Shown here in pieces: positions 1 through 5,816 of a DNA stretch of 8,438 nt. Made by a program: the position numbers and the translations under genes. The stretch covers positions 1 through 8,438 of the forward strand of contig DATMYV010000013.1 in the NCBI GenBank assembly GCA_035560795.1, given 5' to 3'. This DNA is from Longilinea sp035560795. GTDB taxonomy: Bacteria > Chloroflexota > Anaerolineae > Anaerolineales > Anaerolineaceae. The notes under the pieces are model-generated. The model did not search any database, was not told where the DNA came from, and saw nothing but the letters and a program-made list of their open reading frames with translations. Numbering within the stretch: the first letter of the stretch is position 1; each line of letters begins with the position of its first letter.

Positions 1-21
1 TAATAAAGGATAGCAGTTTAC

Positions 22-50
22 TTGCATAAAGTGGAGGAAAAGTAGATAAT
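22..50 (+). promoter_or_regulatory. Candidate promoter of the BMC operon
   Basis: A -35-like TTGCAT (22-27) lies exactly 17 nt from a -10-like GATAAT (45-50). The -10 matches the sigma70 consensus at 5 of 6 positions, but the -35 at only 3 of 6. It would start transcription near 57 and give a leader of about 40 nt before the first gene. No gene is visible in 1-96, which supports an operon start here, but the sequence before the window is unknown and the operon could begin upstream. Confidence 0.4.
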
Positions 51-63
51 AATTAAATTCCGC

Positions 64-95
64 TTCTACCCTCCTAAAAAGGTTTCGGAGTAGAA
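64..95 (+). promoter_or_regulatory. Leader hairpin sequestering the rpiB Shine-Dalgarno
   Basis: TTCTA (64-68) pairs with TAGAA (91-95), and CTCC (71-74) pairs with GGAG (87-90). A 2-nt CC bulge (69-70) separates the two helices, and the loop is 12 nt (75-86). GGAG at 87-90 is the only good ribosome-binding site for the TTG start at 97 (6-nt spacing). In this fold the site is base-paired, so the hairpin may limit translation of the first gene. No known riboswitch class was recognised. Confidence 0.4.
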
Positions 96-96
96 A

Positions 97-696
97 TTGG
101 GCGATCGTTCTGAAGATGAAATCCATCAAATTGTCCAAAAGGTGCTCATGCAATTCGCTGGGCACTCAATTGTCAATTCGGCCGAACCCACGAGCAGACA
201 ATCTTCAGCGCCAGCACCCCAACCAGAAATTAATATTCCAAAACGGAAGATCGTGGCAATTGGAGCTGATCACGGCGGGTTTGAGTTAAAAGAGCTGCTC
301 AAACCAGAATTGACGGCCCTTGGATTCGATTTTTTGGATGTCGGCACAAACAGTAAAGAGGCGGTTGATTATCCTGACTTTGCCCATGAAGTTGCCAAAT
401 TGGTCGGGACAGGAAAAGCCTGGCGGGGAATTGTCATCGATGGCGCTGGAATAGGCAGTTGTATCGTTGCCAACAAGGTGCCTGGAGTTCGGGCTGGGTT
501 GGCTTACGATTATTCCTCCGCGGTGAATGGCCGGGAACATAACGATACCAATTTACTTACACTGGGCGCAGGATTTGTTGGCCCTAACCTTGCCAAACAA
601 ATTGTAAAAACATGGCTTTCAACTGAATTTGGCGGCGGCCGTCATGAACGCCGGATTGCCAAAATTAGTGCAGTTGAAAAACAATACATGAAATAG
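97..696 (+). CDS. rpiB: RpiB/LacAB-family sugar-phosphate isomerase, BMC cargo
   Basis: Member of the ribose-5-phosphate isomerase B/LacA-LacB family, which interconverts aldose and ketose 5-phosphates. The 199 residues exceed the usual ~150 because of a ~50-residue N-terminal extension: an amphipathic helix (about 6-21) then a Ser/Pro/Ala/Gln linker, the form of a BMC encapsulation peptide. The isomerase domain starts near residue 51. It shows ADHGG (D58, H59), REHNDTN (H149, N150) and GGRHERR (R182, R186), matching phosphate- and ring-opening residues of E. coli RpiB as I remember them. The catalytic Cys66 position is Asp115 here, within IDGAGIGSC, and a Cys appears at 122. Substrate is therefore uncertain. 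The TTG start at 97 is fixed by an in-frame stop at 91-93 and by GGAG at 87-90. The next gene, deoC, follows after 7 nt. Confidence 0.88.
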   Translation: MGDRSEDEIHQIVQKVLMQFAGHSIVNSAEPTSRQSSAPAPQPEINIPKRKIVAIGADHGGFELKELLKPELTALGFDFLDVGTNSKEAVDYPDFAHEVAKLVGTGKAWRGIVIDGAGIGSCIVANKVPGVRAGLAYDYSSAVNGREHNDTNLLTLGAGFVGPNLAKQIVKTWLSTEFGGGRHERRIAKISAVEKQYMK

Positions 697-703
697 AGGC
701 GCG

Positions 704-1633
704 ATGGATTCTGACCTGAAAACAGTTGAACAACTTGTCGAAATCATCACCCGCGAAGTGTTGGTGGCCATGGCCGAACAAAAACAACGCGCTTCCATCC
801 CGGCTGGCCAACAATGTAAACTAAATTGTGCCGACGGATTGTGTGTAAAAACCTGTTTTGACCGGGCCGGGCAGGTGGTGAGTGCCGGTGCCGAGCGGCT
901 CTCTTCCACACTGGGAGGCGTTCCGCAGGATCTGAACCTGTCTGGCATGATAGATCATACGCTTTTAAAGCCCGATGCGACCCCTGACCAGATTGCACAG
1001 TTGTGCTTTGAGGCACGGAAATATGGCTTTGCTTCCGTGTGCGTCAACCCGGTTTGGGTTTCATTATGCTCCCAACTACTGCAGGGTTCGAAGTCTAAGG
1101 TTTGCACCGTGATCGGTTTTCCGCTTGGCGCTTCAGCCTGTGAAGTGAAAGCTTTTGAAACCCAGAATGCCATCGATCATGGTGCGACCGAAATCGATAT
1201 GGTGATCAATGTCGGTGCTCTGAAAGCCCGGGATCTGGATCTTGTCGCACGGGATATCCGCGGGGTGGTGAATACGGCCCATGCCCGCGGTGCAATCGTG
1301 AAAGTCATCCTTGAAACCGTCCTTCTGACGGATGAGGAAAAAACGATTGCATGCCTGATCGCAAAAGAAGCCGGTGCTGATTTCGTAAAAACATCCACCG
1401 GATTTGCCGGCGGTGGTGCTACGGTCGCGGATGTGGCTCTGATGAGGCGCGCGGTCGGTCCTGAAATGGGAGTAAAAGCCTCTGGTGGCGTGCGTACCTT
1501 CGAGGATGCAGAATCCATGGTCAAAGCTGGCGCAACGCGCATCGGAGCCAGTGCAGGCGTCAAAATTATCCAGGGTCCCAGCTCTGAAAAACCAGTGGCG
1601 GCAGCGCCTGCTGCTTCGGCCAAGAATTACTAA
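704..1633 (+). CDS. deoC: Deoxyribose-5-phosphate aldolase (DeoC), BMC cargo
   Basis: Class I aldolase that cleaves 2-deoxyribose-5-phosphate to glyceraldehyde-3-phosphate and acetaldehyde; here it probably supplies aldehyde inside the compartment. The TIM-barrel domain covers about 78-290. It has the Schiff-base lysine K229 in VKTSTGF, the relay lysine K258 in VKASGGVRT, and D165 in EIDMVINVGAL. At 309 residues it is longer than typical DeoC (~220-260). The extra N-terminus holds an amphipathic helix (about 5-26, encapsulation-peptide-like) and a four-cysteine stretch, C38-x3-C42-x4-C47-x3-C51, before the barrel. The C-terminus is an Ala/Pro-rich tail. ATG at 704 follows GAGG (696-699), which overlaps the rpiB stop, so the two genes are tightly coupled. 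Confidence 0.93.
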   Translation: MDSDLKTVEQLVEIITREVLVAMAEQKQRASIPAGQQCKLNCADGLCVKTCFDRAGQVVSAGAERLSSTLGGVPQDLNLSGMIDHTLLKPDATPDQIAQLCFEARKYGFASVCVNPVWVSLCSQLLQGSKSKVCTVIGFPLGASACEVKAFETQNAIDHGATEIDMVINVGALKARDLDLVARDIRGVVNTAHARGAIVKVILETVLLTDEEKTIACLIAKEAGADFVKTSTGFAGGGATVADVALMRRAVGPEMGVKASGGVRTFEDAESMVKAGATRIGASAGVKIIQGPSSEKPVAAAPAASAKNY

Positions 1634-1643
1634 AAGGATTGCC

Positions 1644-1934
1644 ATGCTGATTGCCAAAGTGATCGGAACCACAGTTTCAACCATCAAGGATGAAAAATTG
1701 AGCGGGCGCAAGCTTCTTATCGTCCGCCAGACCGACGAGCGCGGCAATGGAGTAGGTAAGCCTTTTGTCGCTGTGGATACGGTTGATGCCGGGATCGGTG
1801 ACCTGGTGTTGACATGCGCCGGGTCCTCAGCCCGCCAGACCGTTATAACGAAAGATACCCCCGTGGACGCGGTCATCATGTCCATCATCGATTCTCTGGA
1901 AGTGGATGGGGAAGTTGTATTCCGAAAATCGTGA
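1644..1934 (+). CDS. BMC-P shell vertex protein (EutN/CcmL family), copy 1
   Basis: Pentameric shell protein that caps the vertices of the polyhedral microcompartment. The 96 residues match the usual EutN/CcmL size. Family features: N-terminal IAKVIGTTVSTIKD, the strand KLLIVRQ, the central VDAGIGDLVL, the GSSARQ turn, and C-terminal PVDAVIMSIID. The frame stays open upstream into deoC (an ATG at 1485 is possible). The start at 1644 is chosen because the EutN fold begins there and AAGGA (1634-1638) sits 5 nt before it. It starts 10 nt after the deoC stop. This is the most canonical of three BMC-P genes in the operon. It separates the aldolase from the aldehyde dehydrogenase, so shell and cargo genes are interleaved. 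Confidence 0.93.
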   Translation: MLIAKVIGTTVSTIKDEKLSGRKLLIVRQTDERGNGVGKPFVAVDTVDAGIGDLVLTCAGSSARQTVITKDTPVDAVIMSIIDSLEVDGEVVFRKS

Positions 1935-1971
1935 GTGATCAGTTTCTTTTTATCCAATAAGGATCATCGAA

Positions 1972-3432
1972 TTGGATCAGGACCTTTCCTCTATTCAAGA
2001 AGCACGCGATACAGTTGCCAGGGCTTATGAAGCCTGGAAAGCCTGGAGTCATGCCACGCAAGCCGATGTGGACCGGGTTTGTGCTGCCATGGCGGAGGCT
2101 GGCGTTCAGGCATCCGAGAGACTGGGCCGGCTTGCAAATGAAGAAACCGGCTATGGCGTCGCGGCACACAAGAAGCTGAAGAACGAATTTGGGTCGCGGG
2201 TGGTCTGGGCAAGCATCCGTGACCTGAGAACCGTCGGGGTCATCCGGCATGATCCTGACCGCCGCATCTATGAAATTGGCTGGCCTATGGGAGTTATTGC
2301 TGCCCTGGTACCATCTACCAATCCGACATCGACGGCATTTTGTAAAACATTAATTGCGGTGAAATCCCGCAATGCTATCATTTTTTCTCCCCATCCCGCG
2401 GCCAAACGCTGCATTTATGAGGCCGTCCAGACCATGGCGCAGGCTGCCGAAAATGCCGGAGCGCCGAAGGGATTAATCAATTGTCTGCAGCAAGTCTCGC
2501 TAGTTGGAACCCAGGAGTTGATGTCACACCGGAACACCGCTTTGATCCTGGCTACCGGCGGGACACCGATGGTGAAGGCCGCCCATTCGACCGGTAAACC
2601 GGCTTACGGCGTTGGTCCTGGCAATGTCCCCGTTTATGTCGACCGCTCTGCCGACGTTGAAAAAGCTGCCCGCTATATTGTTGCATCCAAAGCATTCGAT
2701 TACTCAACCATCTGTGCAACCGAGCAATCGGTCATCGCAGACCGTCCAATTGCCCGTTTGTTGGCTGAACGGATGCGCGCAGAAGGGGCTTATTTTACCA
2801 ATCCGCAGGAAACGGATGCATTACGCAAAGCGCTTTTTCGCCCCGACGGCAGCATGAATACGGATGTCGTCGGCAAATCAGCTGCTTATGTGGCAGTCTA
2901 CGCGGGTTTTCATGTGCCTGGTGAAACGCGCGTGCTGGTTGCGCCTTTGGTAAAAGTAGGCCGACAGGAACCGTTATCCCACGAGAAATTGACCACCGTT
3001 CTGGGCTGGTACGAAGCAGATGGATGGGAACAAGGTTGTGAAACATCCATTGCTTTAATTCAAACTGGCGGACGCGGTCATACCCAGATTATTCACGCCA
3101 ATGATGAGCGGGTCATCATGGCGTTTGGGCTTGAAAAACCAGTTTTCCGCATTCTGGTGAATACGATGGGCACTTTGGGTGCCATTGGCCTAACCACTGG
3201 CCTGATGCCCTCCCTGACGCTGGGATCAGGCGGCATTGGCGGTTCAATTACCGGTGATAATATCACCGCTTACCACCTTTTGAATATCAAACGTCTCGCC
3301 TACGAAACAATGCCTCCACCGCTGGAAGCATTCACGCCCGGTGAAATACCTGCTGGTCCAACGCCTGAGGAAATTGAAGGTGTTGTAAAGCAGGTTGTAA
3401 ATGATCTATTAGGGAGCAGGAATCCCTCGTAG
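1972..3432 (+). CDS. CoA-acylating aldehyde dehydrogenase, BMC signature enzyme
   Basis: Aldehyde dehydrogenase superfamily, of the CoA-dependent acylating type (PduP/EutE and the AdhE aldehyde domain). It oxidises acetaldehyde with CoA and NAD+ to acetyl-CoA. The 486 residues include the nucleotide-binding region (GWPMGVIAALVPSTNPTST from 103), ATGGTPMV (194-201), GVGPGNVPVYVD (213-224), the catalytic cysteine C248 in FDYSTICATEQS, and the Gly-rich LGSGGIGGSITGDN (417-430). The N-terminus starts directly with the enzyme domain. Instead a C-terminal tail (about 464-481) after a Pro-rich linker forms an amphipathic helix typical of encapsulation peptides. The TTG start at 1972 has AAGGA (1959-1963) 8 nt upstream. 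In context its acetaldehyde comes from DeoC. Substrate preference for acetaldehyde over longer aldehydes is inferred from the aldolase. Confidence 0.93.
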   Translation: MDQDLSSIQEARDTVARAYEAWKAWSHATQADVDRVCAAMAEAGVQASERLGRLANEETGYGVAAHKKLKNEFGSRVVWASIRDLRTVGVIRHDPDRRIYEIGWPMGVIAALVPSTNPTSTAFCKTLIAVKSRNAIIFSPHPAAKRCIYEAVQTMAQAAENAGAPKGLINCLQQVSLVGTQELMSHRNTALILATGGTPMVKAAHSTGKPAYGVGPGNVPVYVDRSADVEKAARYIVASKAFDYSTICATEQSVIADRPIARLLAERMRAEGAYFTNPQETDALRKALFRPDGSMNTDVVGKSAAYVAVYAGFHVPGETRVLVAPLVKVGRQEPLSHEKLTTVLGWYEADGWEQGCETSIALIQTGGRGHTQIIHANDERVIMAFGLEKPVFRILVNTMGTLGAIGLTTGLMPSLTLGSGGIGGSITGDNITAYHLLNIKRLAYETMPPPLEAFTPGEIPAGPTPEEIEGVVKQVVNDLLGSRNPS

Positions 3433-3470
3433 CCTTTATTCGACTCTAGAAATCCAAAGGAAGGAAGAAA

Positions 3471-3785
3471 ATGGCTCAAGACACATCTTTGATTGCACTT
3501 GGAATGGTTGAAACCCGCGGGCTGGTGGCTGCAATTGAGGCAGCCGATGCGATGGTCAAAGCTGCGAATGTCACTTTGATCGGCTCTGAATATGTCGGCG
3601 GCGGCCTTGTAACTGTCATGGTGCGGGGCGATGTAGGTGCTGTAAAAGCTGCCACCGATGCTGGCGCTGCAGCCGCCAAACGGGTTGGCGAGATTGTTTC
3701 GGTTCATGTGATTCCACGCCCTCACAATGATGTGGAAATGATCCTGCCCAAACAAACCAAGGGAAGCATCGGCGGAAGAAGCTAA
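3471..3785 (+). CDS. BMC-H hexameric shell protein (PduA/EutM-like)
   Basis: Single-domain BMC shell protein that forms the hexamers tiling the facets. At 104 residues it is close to PduA/EutM. The family core is clear: LGMVETRGLVAAIEAADAMVK (10-30), the pore loop YVGGGLVTV with the pore triplet GGG (43-45), and VRGDVGAVKAATDAG (51-65). HVIPRPHNDVE then leads into a short, charged C-terminal tail. It is the only BMC-H gene in the window. Its ribosome-binding region, AGGAAGGAAG (3458-3467), is among the strongest in the operon and fits the most abundant shell component. The ATG follows 38 nt after the dehydrogenase stop. The pore triplet is Gly-Gly-Gly rather than the PduA-type Gly-Ser-Gly. 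Confidence 0.96.
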   Translation: MAQDTSLIALGMVETRGLVAAIEAADAMVKAANVTLIGSEYVGGGLVTVMVRGDVGAVKAATDAGAAAAKRVGEIVSVHVIPRPHNDVEMILPKQTKGSIGGRS

Positions 3786-3831
3786 GCAACTCCAGCCGGT
3801 TTCTCAACCCAGATCGTGAAGAAAGAAGATC

Positions 3832-4461
3832 ATGGCTGAATCTTTCTCTTTACGCTGCTATTGTTATTTGGATCGAATGCAGCCTCAATATGCTGCATTC
3901 GTGGGTACGGTGACGCAAGGCGACCTCCCGACAGAAGGCATGGCGGCATTGTATGTAGAAATGGCCCCCGGTAACGAAGTATTCCGGATGGTGGATATCG
4001 CAGTCAAGGCGACAGAAGCCCGGCCTGGCGCACAGATTGTGGAGCGCGAGTTCGGCATGTTTGAAGTGCATTCGCCCAACCAGGCTGCGGTGCAGGAAGC
4101 GGGCAGGGTCGTTTTGGATCGGTTGGGTCTAAAGATTGAAGACCGCATCCGCCCGCAAGTCGTTTCGACCCAGGTTATCACCCGCATCGATCCCTATCAA
4201 TCGCAACTGTTGAACCGTTTTCGCAAAGGAAGCATGCTGGTTCCAGGCGAAACCATGCTCGTGCTGGAATGCGCACCAGCTGCCTACATCAATTACGCCT
4301 GCAATGAAGCCGAAAAAACGGCCAGCATCAAATTGATCCATGTATCCTCTGTTGGCCGGTTTGGCCGGATGTGGCTGTCAGGATCCGAAGCTGAAATTCT
4401 AACCGCAAAAAATGCGGCAATTCTAGCCTTGGAGAGTTTGCAAGGGCGGGAAGGCGCCTGA
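3832..4461 (+). CDS. Tandem-domain BMC-T shell protein, CsoS1D-like (BMC-TD)
   Basis: Shell protein with two fused BMC domains (about 1-100 and 105-205) that assembles as pseudohexameric trimers. The sequence resembles CsoS1D of alpha-carboxysomes, as I remember it, rather than PduB or EutL. Shared stretches are LDRMQPQYAAFVGTV, VDIAVKATEARPGAQIVERE and the second-domain NEAEKTASIKLI and VGRFGRM. E71-R72 in IVEREFG correspond to the Glu-Arg pair that gates the large CsoS1D pore. Such proteins can stack face to face into a double layer with an airlock-like cavity. At 209 residues it lacks the ~50-residue N-terminal extension of CsoS1D. It is the only BMC-T gene seen and is a likely entry route for sugar phosphates, CoA or NAD+. 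Upstream GAAAGAAG is a weaker ribosome-binding site than that of BMC-H. Confidence 0.92.
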   Translation: MAESFSLRCYCYLDRMQPQYAAFVGTVTQGDLPTEGMAALYVEMAPGNEVFRMVDIAVKATEARPGAQIVEREFGMFEVHSPNQAAVQEAGRVVLDRLGLKIEDRIRPQVVSTQVITRIDPYQSQLLNRFRKGSMLVPGETMLVLECAPAAYINYACNEAEKTASIKLIHVSSVGRFGRMWLSGSEAEILTAKNAAILALESLQGREGA

Positions 4462-4497
4462 TTGAACAATCTGCTGGAGGTAAGATAGGAGCGATAG

Positions 4498-4911
4498 ATG
4501 CCTAAAGAGTTCTACACCGAAAGGGACATCGAGGATATGGTGAAACGCGGCATCCTATCCCTCGAGCTCAATGACCAGGTGGTGATGACCGATCTGGCCT
4601 ATGAGAAAGCCAACAAACTGGGGATGAGGTTGGTACGCGAAAAACCCGATAATCCGCCCGCTGCACCGGTCAGGCCGTACTTGGCGCAGCCGCCATCTCA
4701 AACGGTTGGCGTAGGTGTTCCTGTGAGTTCATCCATTCCGCCAGGTAGCTCGCCGATCGGGTCTCAAGTGATTCCGGCAGTGCAAACCGATGGTGAGGAT
4801 ATTCATCAACGGATTCGCAGTGCAGTGATTTCCCGTCTCGGAAGCCAGGTGGATGCCAACCTTTTGGATGTAATCATCACGCGCGTTCTCCAGAATACCG
4901 GGGTTAAATAA
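4498..4911 (+). CDS. BMC-associated small protein with EutQ/EutT-like N-terminus and helical C-terminal tail
   Basis: Function not established. Residues 5-47 (YTERDIEDMVKRGI...LAYEKANKLGMRLV) resemble the short N-terminal module I remember from EutQ and EutT: a helix, a strand with a polar turn, then a second helix ending in a hydrophobic strand. The catalytic parts of those proteins are absent. Residues 50-97 form a Pro/Ser/Gly/Val linker. Residues 99-135 hold two amphipathic segments, EDIHQRIRSAVISRLG and VDANLLDVIITRVLQ, that look like encapsulation peptides; the first resembles the N-terminal helix of the RpiB protein. This layout suggests a scaffold or adaptor between cargo and shell, in the manner of CcmN, rather than an enzyme. 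AGGAG (4487-4491) lies 6 nt before the ATG, and the following BMC-P gene begins 3 nt after the stop. Confidence 0.8.
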   Translation: MPKEFYTERDIEDMVKRGILSLELNDQVVMTDLAYEKANKLGMRLVREKPDNPPAAPVRPYLAQPPSQTVGVGVPVSSSIPPGSSPIGSQVIPAVQTDGEDIHQRIRSAVISRLGSQVDANLLDVIITRVLQNTGVK

Positions 4912-4914
4912 GCC

Positions 4915-5235
4915 ATGCTATTTGGCAGGGTAAAAGGAACGGCAATCTGCACAATGAAATATCCGGGTACTGAGGGATTGAAGCTGTTAATTGTGCAGCC
5001 GCTCAACAAAGACCTGAAACCGATGGGTCCATACCAGGTCGCCGCGGATGTGGTGGATGCCGGACCTGGCGATCTGTGCGTTATGGTCCGTTCGCGGGAA
5101 GCATCACTGGCTTTACCTGGCGTAAAATTTGTACCGGTGGATTTAGCCCTAGTCGGAATTGTGGATGAATTGATCGTGAATCCGGACAACTCGGTGGATT
5201 TAACACTAAAAAGAGGTCAAAATCGCTTCTCGTAA
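4915..5235 (+). CDS. BMC-P shell vertex protein (EutN/CcmL family), copy 2, divergent
   Basis: EutN/CcmL-type pentamer protein of 106 residues. The family pattern is preserved in the N-terminal strand FGRVKGTAICTMK, in LKLLIVQPLN, in ADVVDAGPGDLCVMV, and in LALVGIVDELIV. It departs from the other two copies: the GSSAR-type turn is replaced by SREASLALPG, and there is a longer C-terminus ending in a basic segment (LKRGQNRFS). The ATG is only 3 nt after the preceding stop and has no clear ribosome-binding site, so translation is probably coupled to the upstream gene. That would give low output, as expected for a vertex protein. It could fill a subset of vertices or form mixed pentamers; the sequence does not decide. 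Confidence 0.9.
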   Translation: MLFGRVKGTAICTMKYPGTEGLKLLIVQPLNKDLKPMGPYQVAADVVDAGPGDLCVMVRSREASLALPGVKFVPVDLALVGIVDELIVNPDNSVDLTLKRGQNRFS

Positions 5236-5244
5236 AGGGGTGCA

Positions 5245-5529
5245 ATGATCTTAGCGAAGGTAGTCGGGACCGTTGTTACAACCATCAGCCATCGTGATTT
5301 TAAAAATCGCAGGCTGCTGGTTGTTCAACCCATGGGATTGCCTGGCGATGAACCGGATGATGATTTCATCGCGTTGGATAATACTCAGGCTGGCATTGGC
5401 GATACGGTCCTGGTCAACCGCGAAGGGAACGGCGCCCGCCAGGTGCTCTATAATCCCGATGCTTGTGTCATATCGGTGATCGTAGGCATTATTGATTCTG
5501 TATACCTTGAAGGCGATCTACTGGGGTAA
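5245..5529 (+). CDS. BMC-P shell vertex protein (EutN/CcmL family), copy 3
   Basis: EutN/CcmL-type pentamer protein of 94 residues, closer to copy 1 than to copy 2. It shows ILAKVVGTVVTTISH, the strand RRLLVVQP, FIALDNTQAGIGDTVLV, the NGARQVL turn at the GSSAR position, and ISVIVGIIDSV near the end. An acidic insertion, PGDEPDDD (about 33-40), lies in the loop after the second strand. The start at 5245 is supported by AAAGGGG (5234-5240), 4 nt upstream. It begins 9 nt after the stop of copy 2. Three distinct BMC-P genes with one BMC-H and one BMC-T make the shell gene set of this window. Confidence 0.93.
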   Translation: MILAKVVGTVVTTISHRDFKNRRLLVVQPMGLPGDEPDDDFIALDNTQAGIGDTVLVNREGNGARQVLYNPDACVISVIVGIIDSVYLEGDLLG

Positions 5530-5555
5530 TTCTGTAAAACCAAGAGGAGATGCGA

Positions 5556-5816
5556 ATGGGCGACCAAGGTAAACCCGTGAAATTGCGATCTGTGACCATC
5601 CATTTCGGCACTTTCGATGGAAAAATTGAGGAAATTCCATCGACTGAAAATGGAAAAGTCAAGATGCGGATTTCCGGCTGGAGTGAGGATAAAGCTGTTT
5701 CACATCCTTTGGAACTTGATGAAAAAGAATTGGTTGATTTGTTGCAGAAAGCCGTCCGGGCTGGCATATTATCTCCCGACTTTGTAAAGGATTTGAGCTC
5801 CGAGTTTGAGATTTAA
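5556..5816 (+). CDS. Small hypothetical protein, last gene of the BMC operon
   Basis: Not recognised. The 86 residues divide into a beta-prone N-terminal part (KLRSVTIHFGTFDG and GKVKMRISGW) and a C-terminal helix (LDEKELVDLLQKAVRAGILS), then a short acidic end. There are no cysteines, no transmembrane segment and no signal peptide. An ATG also exists at 5550, but AGAGGAG (5543-5549) would touch it with no spacing. The ATG at 5556 has a 6-nt spacing and is preferred. The gene lies 26 nt after the third BMC-P gene on the same strand, without an intervening terminator, so it is probably co-transcribed. A link to the compartment is inferred from position only. Confidence 0.75.
   Translation: MGDQGKPVKLRSVTIHFGTFDGKIEEIPSTENGKVKMRISGWSEDKAVSHPLELDEKELVDLLQKAVRAGILSPDFVKDLSSEFEI

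Noticed and set aside
33..39. GGAGG-like site early in the window
   Set aside because: No start codon follows at suitable spacing, and stops occur close behind in the nearby frames.
1485..1643. Upstream in-frame extension of the first BMC-P gene
   Set aside because: It overlaps the 3' end of deoC, the EutN fold starts at 1644, and a proper ribosome-binding site precedes 1644.
1133..1957. Long minus-strand open frame of 274 codons
   Set aside because: It lies antisense to deoC and the first BMC-P gene, both clear families, and its translation is low-complexity and unlike any protein I recognise.
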